NCBI RefSeq assembly: GCF_033063295.1
Contig: NZ_JAWJZH010000001.1
Span: 1,240,001-1,304,000 of the forward strand
DNA from: Nitrosomonas sp. Is35
GTDB lineage: Bacteria > Pseudomonadota > Gammaproteobacteria > Burkholderiales > Nitrosomonadaceae
Direction: 5' to 3'
Length of the DNA stretch: 64,000 nucleotides
Below the pieces are notes generated by a model, which saw nothing but the letters and a program-made list of their open reading frames with translations, was not told the DNA's origin and ran no database searches. This document shows positions 56,131 through 64,000 of the stretch, piece after piece. The translations under genes and the position numbers were made by a program. Position 1 is the first letter of the stretch. Every line of letters starts with the position of its first letter.

Positions 56131-57438
56131 ATGACACATTTTCAACATTTCATCGCCCGCCGCCAGCTTCTGGCCAGCACAATGCAATCCGGCATCGCAG
56201 TCATTCCGACAGCGCCGGAACGGTTGCGTAACCGGGATGCGCACTATCCATACCGGTTCGACAGCTATTTTTATTATTTGACCGGCTTTCGCGAACCCGA
56301 AGCAGTGTTGGTCCTTGTTGCCGCGACTGATAAAACGCCGTCGAAGCATATTTTGTTCTGCCGCCAGAAAGATCAAGAACGCGAGATCTGGGATGGCTTT
56401 CGTTATGGCCCCGAGGCCGCCAAAACAGTATTCGGTTTTGACGAAGCGCACCCGATCGATCAGCTGGATGAATTGCTGCCCAAGTTATTAGCCGATCAAC
56501 CGGCGGTTTATACCGCATTGGGATTGGATGCGGCGTGGGATCAACGCATTATCGGCTGGTTAAACCGGGTGCGTGAGTTAGCGCGCACGGGCGTTGCCGT
56601 ACCGGCGGAAATTCATGATAGCCGCGCGCTCCTGGATGAAATGCGCCTGATCAAAGGCACCGATGAATTGCAGATCATGCAGCGTGCCGCGGATATTTCG
56701 GCGCAAGCGCATCAGCGCGCGATGCAGACGGTGCGTCCGGGTATGCGCGAATTTGAGGTCGAAGCGGAATTGCTTTATACGTTTTACCGGCATGGGTCAC
56801 AAGCACCGGCTTATACGTCCATTGTTGCAGGCGGCGCCAATGCATGCGTGCTACATTATGTGCAGAATGACGCCGAACTGAAATCAGGCGATTTATTACT
56901 GATCGACGCCGGGTGCGAGTTGGATGGCTATGCGTCGGATATCACTCGCACATTTCCGGTAAACGGTAAATTTACCGCCGCACAACGCGATGTCTATCAA
57001 CTGGTGCTGGCCGCGCAAGCCGCTGCGATTGCGCAAGTGCAGCCGGAAAAGCACTGGAATGATCCGCATCAAGCGGCATTGCACGTATTGGCGCAGGGTT
57101 TTATCGATCTGGGGTTGTGCCAAGGCAGTGTCGATACGGTGCTGGAATCGGAAGATTACAAACGTTTCTACATGCACAGAACCGGGCACTGGCTGGGCAT
57201 GGATGTGCACGATGCCGGTGAGTACAAGCAGAAGGGCGAATGGCGTGCATTGCAGCCCGGCATGGTGCTGACCGTTGAACCGGGGTGTTACATTCGTCCG
57301 GCGGATAATGTGCCGGAACATTTCTGGAATATCGGTATCCGCATCGAAGACGATGTCGTGGTTACCCCATCGGGTCATGAGATTCTGACGCTAGCGGCGC
57401 CCAAAACAATTGCCGAAATAGAGGAGTTGATGCAATGA
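56131..57438 (+). CDS. pepP: Xaa-Pro aminopeptidase
   Basis: PepP removes N-terminal residues preceding proline. The 435-aa M24B protein has an N-terminal AMP_N domain (PYRFDSYFYYLTGF) and a creatinase-type catalytic domain. Ligand motifs are IDAGCELDGYASDITRTFP (two Asp), HRTGHWLGMDVHD (His), VLTVEPGCY (Glu) and IRIEDDV (Glu). ATG 56131 lies 17 bases after murU with AAGGA upstream. It ends by the ATGA overlap with a small membrane protein gene. Confidence 0.93.
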   Translation: MTHFQHFIARRQLLASTMQSGIAVIPTAPERLRNRDAHYPYRFDSYFYYLTGFREPEAVLVLVAATDKTPSKHILFCRQKDQEREIWDGFRYGPEAAKTVFGFDEAHPIDQLDELLPKLLADQPAVYTALGLDAAWDQRIIGWLNRVRELARTGVAVPAEIHDSRALLDEMRLIKGTDELQIMQRAADISAQAHQRAMQTVRPGMREFEVEAELLYTFYRHGSQAPAYTSIVAGGANACVLHYVQNDAELKSGDLLLIDAGCELDGYASDITRTFPVNGKFTAAQRDVYQLVLAAQAAAIAQVQPEKHWNDPHQAALHVLAQGFIDLGLCQGSVDTVLESEDYKRFYMHRTGHWLGMDVHDAGEYKQKGEWRALQPGMVLTVEPGCYIRPADNVPEHFWNIGIRIEDDVVVTPSGHEILTLAAPKTIAEIEELMQ

Positions 57439-57800
57439 GCGACGAAGAAAGGAAAATTATTATCAGCAGAGTTTCCGAGTACCGCCAGGACGAATCAGGC
57501 GAATATCAACGCGTGCCAGTTTCTCCGGTAAATCGCTGGTTGACCTATGCGATACTCATTCCCGTTGTGGCGATCATGATCGTACTCGGCATTTTCTTTT
57601 TTGCCGCATTTCTTGCGCTGCTGGCGGTGGCCATTTTGGTGGTGGGAACACGCTTCTGGTGGCTGCGCAGGAAGTACGAAAATGCCATGCAGCATCCCGG
57701 CGATGCCAACCGGCAAGCGGAAACGGATCAGACCGTGATCATTGAAGACGCGCAGATCATTGAAGAAACGGAAGCCCGCAACGGGCAGAAGAAACATTAA
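57435..57800 (+). CDS. Small membrane protein of unknown function
   Basis: The 121-aa product has a polar N-terminus, hydrophobic segments about 35-75, a WWLRRKYENAM motif and an acidic tail. Its ATG overlaps the pepP stop (ATGA, 57435-57438), so translational coupling is likely. No family recognised; membership of the pepP transcript is well supported. Confidence 0.75.
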   Translation: MSDEERKIIISRVSEYRQDESGEYQRVPVSPVNRWLTYAILIPVVAIMIVLGIFFFAAFLALLAVAILVVGTRFWWLRRKYENAMQHPGDANRQAETDQTVIIEDAQIIEETEARNGQKKH

Positions 57801-57838
57801 GCCGGGTTAAATCAATCGATACCCGTTGATTACCGGCT
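57800..57838. terminator. Interrupted stem-loop between convergent genes
   Basis: AGCCGG (57800-57805) pairs with CCGGCT (57833-57838), and inside it AATCAA (57810-57815) pairs with TTGATT (57826-57831). It overlaps the stop of each convergent gene. No T-run follows, so bidirectional termination is inferred from position. Confidence 0.5.
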
Positions 57839-60221
57839 ATTGCGATGGAATCAATTTCATCTGTCTTTCAGCACCACCCGGAAGAAACGCCGCTGGTTTT
57901 CCGCTAACCCAGTTGGCGTGCCCGCTGCCGTAATACGGCGACAACGGGTGTCCGCTTTGTCCGCCGGGCATATCAAAATACCCTTGTTCTTCCTGCCCCG
58001 GCGCTACCACCGAACGTTGTGACGCGCCGAAGTTGGGCGATTGCACACGCGGCATGTTGTGATCGCCGGGCAGCGGGTCGTGCGGCATATCCAGCCATTG
58101 CGCGATCCATGCAGGCAGTTTCTGACTGAGCGGATGTTTAATTTGTGCCGCGTTCTGCGTACCCCAGTTTCGTCCGGTAATACCGCCATCCTGCTGCAAT
58201 TGCGTTGCAACCGTTTGCGCGCAGCGGTACAGCAATTCATCCCAGGTTTTGTAAGGCACCGGAAGCAGATGTTGCGGCTGATGCTCGATCAATTGCCAGA
58301 GAATCGACTCGGTTTGGCTCAGTCTGGGCAGTTCAAAATGTTCATGATGCTGGCGCATCGGTGCGGCAAATCCGTTCAGCACAATTTTCATCACTTCATA
58401 ACGGTACGCGCGCACGATGCGGTACGCGACGGAGTCCGTTGCAGCTTGTTCATTCCAACCGGCAAGCGCAGTTTTCATTAGCGGAATCCATGAAGCCGCG
58501 TCGTCTGCCGTGTCGAGAGTGGTTTGCAGTAATCGATACCAGCGGGTTAACAACAATGCGCGGTAATCCAGTTGAATGGCTTGCAAGTCATCCACCGTAA
58601 ACTGTTCGCGCGCCCACAAGCTGTCACGGATTTGCGTGGCACGTGCGCCGAGGTCATAGCCGCCATTGCCCAGCAGCGTGAGTTGATCGCCCGATACGGT
58701 GCGGGAATTGGCCGACCATAATCGCTGCGAAGCGGGGTTGTGAAGCGCCGGATAGTGTCCAGGATCGAGCCAGCCATGCCAACCGGTATCAGGCTGCGAC
58801 CAATCTGCGGGTATTTGCCCGTCATAATTGCCGGAACGGGCGGGAATGCGGCCCGCGAGCGTCCAACTGATATTGCCGTCGCGATCTCCAACGATGAAGT
58901 TTTGTACCGGAATGCCAAATCGTTGCGCAATTTCTGCGGCCTGTGCGGCGGTTTTGACTTGTTCCAGTTGGATCAGATTGAGATTGACCGCTTCCGGCTT
59001 CAACGCAGTCCATGCCAGCGCCAGCGGGGTTTTATCATGATCTTCCGCAATGACCGGCCCCCATTCGGCTTCGGAAATTGTCAGTACTTCATCCGGGGCG
59101 TTGCGGATGCGGATAGTTTCTTCGGCGATTCGTAACGGTTGCCAGCCGGCCGCGCCAAGATAACGTGTGTTATCGCGGTCATCGATTGTGATGCGCACCC
59201 AATCGGAAAAATCGCCGTGGCTATTGGTGAAGCTCCATGCAATGTGCCGGTTCGATCCGGTTACGATCAAAGGCACGCCGGGCAGGCTGATGCCGGTGAT
59301 GTCGTGCTGCTGGCCCGAAGTGGTGGTATCGGGATAAATCAGCCGGGAGCGAAACCACAGATTCGGTACCCGTAACGTCAAATGCATGTCGTTGGCGACG
59401 ATTGCGGCACCATCGGCTAACGCGCCGGAAACCGCGAAACTGTTACTGCCCGGGGATTGTTCCGTGTCCGGACGGCCATCCTCGAATAAATGTTTGTCCA
59501 GCGCTTGCAGGTTAATATCGGTTACCGGCGGGAGTTGTGCCCGGACAACCGGCGCATCCAGCAGCGGCGCATCCCAATCTCCGGCATTCTGCGTCAGAAA
59601 TTGATAGACCGAGGCTGGTAGTGTTGCGCGCAACCGTGATAACGCCAGCTCCCGGTCGATGTTTTCTTCGTTCAAGGTGAAGAACATCGCATAAATGACC
59701 AAGATACTGTCCTCGTTGCGCCAAGCGACGGGCTGGTTTTGTGTCAGCAAGTAAGGAAACGGGCGCACCGCCAAAGCGGCGAGTCCCTGATTCACGCCGG
59801 TCCGGTAGGCATCCAGCACTTGCCGCTGTTCTCCGGAAAGCTGATTCAACACCTCGGTTGCGCGTGCGCGCATGCGGAATAACCGTGCTTTACGGTCATG
59901 TGGCGCTGCACCGGAGCCGAATAGTTCGGCCAATTCACCTGCCGCCTGGCGGCGCATCAAATCCATCTCGAAGAAACGTTCCTGCGCATGCACATAACCC
60001 AGCGCCTGCGCCAGATCCAGCCGGTTTTCGCCCTGCAGGGTGACACTGCCCAAAGCATCCCGGTCGATGAATACCGCGCTGGCCAAGCCGGGTAATGCCG
60101 TTTCGCCGTCATACTGCGGCAAGCTGCCACGCAATAATAAAGCCACTGCAAGCATCGATAAGCAGACGATTAGCAGGCTTGTTATCAGGAAGGGACGGAT
60201 AAAACGTAACGTAGACTGCAT
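57837..60221 (-). CDS. Penicillin acylase family protein (Ntn hydrolase)
   Basis: The 794-aa protein has an N-terminal signal anchor (about 9-30) and the alpha-chain and beta-chain regions of the S45 family. The autocleavage point is just before Ser259 (SPG|SNSFAV), which becomes the nucleophile. Family motifs follow (AAIVANDMHL, PGVPLIVTGSNRHIAWSFTNSH) and a C-terminal GHPLSPYYGSGHANW. Relatives hydrolyse penicillins, acyl-homoserine lactones or other amides; the substrate is not evident. ATG 60221 starts at a clear hydrophobic helix. Confidence 0.9.
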   Translation of the reverse strand: MQSTLRFIRPFLITSLLIVCLSMLAVALLLRGSLPQYDGETALPGLASAVFIDRDALGSVTLQGENRLDLAQALGYVHAQERFFEMDLMRRQAAGELAELFGSGAAPHDRKARLFRMRARATEVLNQLSGEQRQVLDAYRTGVNQGLAALAVRPFPYLLTQNQPVAWRNEDSILVIYAMFFTLNEENIDRELALSRLRATLPASVYQFLTQNAGDWDAPLLDAPVVRAQLPPVTDINLQALDKHLFEDGRPDTEQSPGSNSFAVSGALADGAAIVANDMHLTLRVPNLWFRSRLIYPDTTTSGQQHDITGISLPGVPLIVTGSNRHIAWSFTNSHGDFSDWVRITIDDRDNTRYLGAAGWQPLRIAEETIRIRNAPDEVLTISEAEWGPVIAEDHDKTPLALAWTALKPEAVNLNLIQLEQVKTAAQAAEIAQRFGIPVQNFIVGDRDGNISWTLAGRIPARSGNYDGQIPADWSQPDTGWHGWLDPGHYPALHNPASQRLWSANSRTVSGDQLTLLGNGGYDLGARATQIRDSLWAREQFTVDDLQAIQLDYRALLLTRWYRLLQTTLDTADDAASWIPLMKTALAGWNEQAATDSVAYRIVRAYRYEVMKIVLNGFAAPMRQHHEHFELPRLSQTESILWQLIEHQPQHLLPVPYKTWDELLYRCAQTVATQLQQDGGITGRNWGTQNAAQIKHPLSQKLPAWIAQWLDMPHDPLPGDHNMPRVQSPNFGASQRSVVAPGQEEQGYFDMPGGQSGHPLSPYYGSGHANWVSGKPAAFLPGGAERQMKLIPSQ

Positions 60222-60442
60222 AAGGAAATGAAAGTAATTAGATCGTTAAGTGAGTACCGATACGGGACATACATCAAGGGTGCAATATAATGCGTGAATT
60301 ATTATCTAATCTATTGATACTAATAATTATTCGTTGTTGTTTTCAATGTTTCGATAATAAAGGGGATGATTCCTTCTTTATTCCCGCTATTGAATCCCAG
60401 TGTTCGCAATGATAATTCATTTACAGATAATTGGAGCTTGTC

Positions 60443-61585
60443 ATGGCTGAAGATAGCGATTTAGAACGTACCGAGGAGGCGACGCCGAAGCGCATAGAGA
60501 AAGCGCGGGAGGAAGGTCAGGTTGCGCGTTCTCTGGAACTGACTACATTTACTGTATTGCTGGCATCCTCTGCCGGGATATTGTTCATGGGCAGCGGCAT
60601 GATGGACAAGTTGCTGAAGATCATGAAAGCAGGCATGCACGTAGAGCGTGAACTAGCGCATCAGCCTGACTTGATGCTCAATCGTTTTTACCAGCTTGCT
60701 TTTGAAGGTTTGATCGCGATTGCGCCTTTGTTGTTTTTACTTCTGGTCGTAGCCTTCTTCGCACCGATGTCATTGAGCGGCTGGATGTTCAGCACCAAGG
60801 CGTTGATGCCCAAATTTGACCGTATTGACCCCATTAAAGGTATCGGCCGGATTTTCTCCGTGCACAGCTTGGTCGAGCTGGTGAAAGCGATTCTTAAAAC
60901 GATCGTGATCGGCGGTGTCGCCGCGCTGGTGATTTGGTACAACAAGGAATCCGTGATGATGCTGCTGGCGATGCCTGTCGATCTGGGCATCAGCCGTACG
61001 GGTGAATTCCTGACGATGAGTTTTCTGCTGATTGTAGGTGCGATGATCCTGGTGGTTGTGATCGATGTGCCTTACAAACTCTGGGAACATGCCAAGCAAT
61101 TGCGCATGACCAAGGAAGAGATCCGCAAGGAATACAAGGAAAGTGAAGGCGATCCATTCATTAAAGCACGTATCCGCGGTTTGCAACGGGAAGCCGCGCG
61201 CCGCCGCATGATGGCGGAAGTGCCGAAAGCCGATGTGATTGTCACCAACCCGACGCATTACGCCGTGGCACTGCGCTATCACAGTAACAGCATGCGGGCG
61301 CCGAAAGTCATCGCCAAGGGCGTGCATTTACTGGCGGCGCGTATCCGTGAAGTCGCCGAAGAACATCGTATCCCAATTCTGGAAGCTCCGCCGCTGGCGC
61401 GTGCTTTATATCATCACGCCGAATTGGAAAGTGAAATACCGGAAAAATTGTATACCGCAGTTGCCGAAGTGCTCGCTTATGTTTTCCAGCTGAAGCGCTA
61501 TAACGAATACGGCGGAAAAGCACCTCAGCCGCCGGTGGATGTGCCAGTTCCTGCGGAACTGGATCCGGGGCAGCAGGCTGTCTAG
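60443..61585 (+). CDS. flhB: Flagellar biosynthesis protein FlhB
   Basis: FlhB is the export-gate switch of the flagellar type III apparatus. The 380-aa protein has the basic N-terminus (ERTEEATPKRIEKAREEGQVARS), four hydrophobic segments and the autocleavage motif NPTH (269-272), followed by the cytoplasmic domain. The start is ATG 60443, six bases after GGAG; the in-frame ATG 60431 lies upstream of that site. It begins the flhB-flhA-flhF run. The 221 bases upstream show no clear flagellar promoter. Confidence 0.95.
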   Translation: MAEDSDLERTEEATPKRIEKAREEGQVARSLELTTFTVLLASSAGILFMGSGMMDKLLKIMKAGMHVERELAHQPDLMLNRFYQLAFEGLIAIAPLLFLLLVVAFFAPMSLSGWMFSTKALMPKFDRIDPIKGIGRIFSVHSLVELVKAILKTIVIGGVAALVIWYNKESVMMLLAMPVDLGISRTGEFLTMSFLLIVGAMILVVVIDVPYKLWEHAKQLRMTKEEIRKEYKESEGDPFIKARIRGLQREAARRRMMAEVPKADVIVTNPTHYAVALRYHSNSMRAPKVIAKGVHLLAARIREVAEEHRIPILEAPPLARALYHHAELESEIPEKLYTAVAEVLAYVFQLKRYNEYGGKAPQPPVDVPVPAELDPGQQAV

Positions 61586-61626
61586 CGGGACGGGATAACG
61601 TTGAACCCTATTAATGATCAGTTTTT

Positions 61627-63720
61627 ATGGCCCACATTATGAATAATGCAGCTACATTGTCATCCGTAGGAATGCTTAATAATCTTAAGAATTTGGCCGG
61701 GCCAATATTGATTATTATGATTCTGGCCATGATGGTGTTGCCGCTGCCGCCATTCATTCTGGATGTGTTCTTCACTTTCAATATCGCGGTATCGATCATC
61801 GTGCTGATGGTCAGTCTGTATACCCGGAATCCGCTGGATTTCGCGGTTTTTCCGACCATTCTGCTGATTACTACTTTGCTGCGGTTATCGCTGAATATCG
61901 CTTCCACCCGGGTGGTATTGCTCGACGGTCATACCGGACCCGATGCCGCCGGTAAGGTGATCGAAGCGTTCGGGCACTTTCTGGTGGGCGGGAATTACGC
62001 GGTCGGTATCGTCGTATTCATTATTCTGGTGGTGATCAACTTTGTTGTGATTACCAAAGGTGCGGGACGTATTGCTGAAGTCAGCGCGCGTTTTACCTTG
62101 GATGCCATGCCGGGTAAGCAAATGGCGATCGATGCCGACCTGAACGCCGGATTGATCGGCGAGGATGAAGCGCGCAAACGCAGAGCAAATATTTCTCAGG
62201 AAGCGGATTTTTACGGTTCCATGGATGGTGCCAGCAAATTCGTGCGCGGCGATGCGATTGCCGGCATCTTGATTATGTTGATTACCATCATCGGCGGGTT
62301 GATTGTCGGTGTCATGCAACATGATTTGGAGCTAGGCGCGGCGGCAAAGAATTATACCTTGTTGACCATTGGCGACGGCTTGGTCGGACAAATTCCGGCG
62401 CTGATTATTTCCACCGCCGCCGGTTTGATGGTGAGCCGTGTCACTACCGACGAGGATCTGGGCGAGCAGGTTCTGAATCAGCTGTTCAATCAACCGCAAA
62501 TATTGGTCATTACTGCGGTCATTTTGGGTGTGATGGGAATGATTCCCGGCATGCCGAACTTTGTATTTCTGCTGATTGCATCCATTTTGGGCGGAATCGC
62601 CTACTTCAAAATTAAGAACCCGGTTGTTAAGCCGGTTGAGACGGTGGTTCCGGAATTGCCTTCCATCGAAAAAACGGACGCAAGCTGGAGTGACGTCACA
62701 CCGATTGATACGTTGGGATTGGAAGTCGGCTATCGCTTGATTCCTTTGGTCGATAAAGCGCAACAGGGCGATCTGCTGAAAAGAATTAATGGCATCCGCA
62801 GAAAATTCGCTCAGGAAATCGGTTTCTTGCCGCCGGTCATTCATATCCGCGACAACCTGGAACTGCGTCCGAATGCTTATTGCATCACGTTAAAAGGTTC
62901 GATCATCGGGCAAGGTGAGTCGTATTCCGGCATGTATCTGGCGATCAATCCTGGACGTGTCACCGCGCAGTTGCCGGGTTCCGCAACGACCGATCCGGCG
63001 TTTGGTCTTCCTGCCGTTTGGATCGAAGCCAATTTGCGCGAGCAAGCGCAAATCAACGGTTATACCGTGGTCGATGCCAGCACTGTGGTGACCACCCATA
63101 TCAATCATCTGATTCATATGCACGCGGCCGAGTTACTGGGGCGGCAGGAATTGCAAAAGCTGCTGGATCATCTCAATGCGCAGTTTCCGAAACTTATCGA
63201 AGACTTGGTGCCGAAGTTGCTGCCGCTATCGACGGTACAAAAAGTTTTGCACAATCTATTGGAAGAGAATGTGCATATCCGCGACATGCGCACCATCATT
63301 GACGTGCTGACCGAATATGCAGCGCAGACACAAGACGCGATCGAACTGACCGCAGTGGTCAGAACTGCTCTGGGGCGTGCGATCGTCGATCAATTTTACC
63401 CTGCCGGATCCGAAGTCCAAGTCATGAGCCTGCATCATGAGCTGGAAAACATACTGGGTCACGTTATGCAGACCGGCGGCGGACAGGGTGCCGGAATAGA
63501 ACCCGGGTTGGCCGATACCTTGTTGAGAGAAGCGCGTAACGCAGCGCAACAGCAGGAAAAACTGGGATTGCCGATGGTGTTGCTGGCGCCGGGCTCGATC
63601 CGATTCCTGCTGGCTAAATTTTTACGCCGCGCGATTCCACAGTTAAGAGTGTTGGCGCATTCTGAAATTCCGGATTCACGAAAAATCAAAATCACTTCCG
63701 TGATTGGAGGTAACAAATGA
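61627..63720 (+). CDS. flhA: Flagellar biosynthesis protein FlhA
   Basis: FlhA is the export-gate core with eight membrane helices and a large cytoplasmic domain that binds substrate-chaperone complexes. The 697-aa protein has the FHIPEP-region hallmarks (TLLRLSLNIASTRVVLLDG, ARFTLDAMPGKQMAIDADLNAG, ADFYGSMDGASKFVRGDA) and the C-terminal part ending SVIGGNK. ATG 61627 is used; ATG 61639 in frame is possible. Its stop overlaps the flhF start (ATGA). Confidence 0.96.
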   Translation: MAHIMNNAATLSSVGMLNNLKNLAGPILIIMILAMMVLPLPPFILDVFFTFNIAVSIIVLMVSLYTRNPLDFAVFPTILLITTLLRLSLNIASTRVVLLDGHTGPDAAGKVIEAFGHFLVGGNYAVGIVVFIILVVINFVVITKGAGRIAEVSARFTLDAMPGKQMAIDADLNAGLIGEDEARKRRANISQEADFYGSMDGASKFVRGDAIAGILIMLITIIGGLIVGVMQHDLELGAAAKNYTLLTIGDGLVGQIPALIISTAAGLMVSRVTTDEDLGEQVLNQLFNQPQILVITAVILGVMGMIPGMPNFVFLLIASILGGIAYFKIKNPVVKPVETVVPELPSIEKTDASWSDVTPIDTLGLEVGYRLIPLVDKAQQGDLLKRINGIRRKFAQEIGFLPPVIHIRDNLELRPNAYCITLKGSIIGQGESYSGMYLAINPGRVTAQLPGSATTDPAFGLPAVWIEANLREQAQINGYTVVDASTVVTTHINHLIHMHAAELLGRQELQKLLDHLNAQFPKLIEDLVPKLLPLSTVQKVLHNLLEENVHIRDMRTIIDVLTEYAAQTQDAIELTAVVRTALGRAIVDQFYPAGSEVQVMSLHHELENILGHVMQTGGGQGAGIEPGLADTLLREARNAAQQQEKLGLPMVLLAPGSIRFLLAKFLRRAIPQLRVLAHSEIPDSRKIKITSVIGGNK

Positions 63721-64000
63721 AAGTAAAACGCTATCTTGCTTCTACATCCCGCGAAGCGCTCCGTCATGTCAAAGAAGAATTGGGTGAGGACGCGGTTATT
63801 CTGTCGAACCGTAAAACCCGGGATGGCGTGGAAATCATGGCGCTGGCGGATTCCGATATGACCGATCTGGTGCAACCCCACACACCGGCTATACCGGCTA
63901 AGCCATCAATGCAATCAACGCCTTCGATGCCTTCAATGCCGCCGTTGCAGGGTATTTCGCATTACGAGCAAAGCAAAATGCTGAGCGCGGCTGATCCGTA
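63717..64000 (+). CDS. flhF: Flagellar GTPase FlhF, 5' part (C-terminus outside window)
   Basis: The frame from ATG 63717 reads 94 codons to the window end: MKVKRYLASTSREALRHVK, then ELGEDAVILSNRKTRDGVEIMAL, the FlhF N-terminal B domain. A Pro/Ser/Met-rich linker follows. The SRP-type GTPase domain lies beyond 64000. GGAGG at 63706-63710 and the ATGA overlap with flhA support the start. FlhF positions flagella at the pole together with FlhG. Confidence 0.9.
   Translation, partial: MKVKRYLASTSREALRHVKEELGEDAVILSNRKTRDGVEIMALADSDMTDLVQPHTPAIPAKPSMQSTPSMPSMPPLQGISHYEQSKMLSAADP

Noticed and set aside
60348..60357. Sigma-28 type -10 element (CGATAA) upstream of flhB
   Set aside because: No TAAA -35 element lies at the required distance and the GCC part of the -10 box is missing.
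1..64000. tRNA, rRNA, CRISPR array, transposase or prophage genes
   Set aside because: I looked for tRNA arm signatures, direct repeats with regular spacing, and transposase/integrase motifs and saw none.

Overview
The window reads as chromosome of an ammonia-oxidising betaproteobacterium, most likely Nitrosomonas or a close relative (inference). Support: a copper nitrite reductase (nirK) of the nitrifier type, phosphoribulokinase (Calvin cycle, hence autotrophy), a formate/nitrite-family channel, the proteobacterial GshA-type glutamate-cysteine ligase, PEP-CTERM/exosortase-sorted proteins and many small families typical of betaproteobacteria (DUF1840, BPSS1780, TIGR04073, DUF2782). No rRNA, tRNA, CRISPR array, prophage or transposase gene was found.

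Layout. 1-6.9 kb: 5' part of gshA, a KefB-like antiporter broken by a one-base frameshift, nirK with a strong terminator, apt, mpl, gluQ. 7-9.9 kb: a flavin oxidoreductase, an SRPBCC protein, a short LOV blue-light receptor and a secreted protein. 10-13.9 kb: a c-di-GMP response regulator (REC-PAS-GGDEF-EAL) followed by a PAS-PAS-HisKA_2 kinase. 14-23.5 kb: an accessory-looking stretch of lipoproteins and membrane proteins with ppa, a CruF-like carotenoid-family protein, a PhoX-like PEP-CTERM protein with a structured leader and a TIGR04073 protein. 23.6-42 kb: housekeeping genes (prk, uvrD, thrB, LOG protein, polA, rne, rluC, tesA, ybbA/ybbP, hemW). 42-43.2 kb: FNT channel and hemerythrin. 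43.3-49 kb: a second PEP-CTERM protein, a two-gene EAL/BLUF operon, a secreted alpha/beta hydrolase and small proteins. 49.1-52 kb: a GC-rich TIR-STAND-TPR gene that looks horizontally acquired and carries a 56-bp palindromic repeat in its coding sequence. 52-60 kb: comM, ubiK, amgK-murU, pepP and a penicillin-acylase homologue. 60.4-64 kb: flagellar export genes flhB-flhA-flhF, the last cut by the window edge.

Themes. Two flavin photoreceptors (LOV and BLUF) and two GGDEF/EAL proteins lie in the window, and one photoreceptor is in an operon with an EAL protein; light-to-c-di-GMP signalling is a reasonable hypothesis for an organism group known to be photoinhibited. Mpl and AmgK/MurU both act in peptidoglycan recycling. 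NirK, the FNT channel and the adjacent hemerythrin suggest handling of nitrite and possibly NO or O2. The most unusual items are the TIR-STAND-TPR gene (possible anti-phage immunity), the embedded repeat, the BLUF/EAL pair, the GEMM-like leader of the PhoX-like PEP-CTERM gene, and the frameshifted antiporter.
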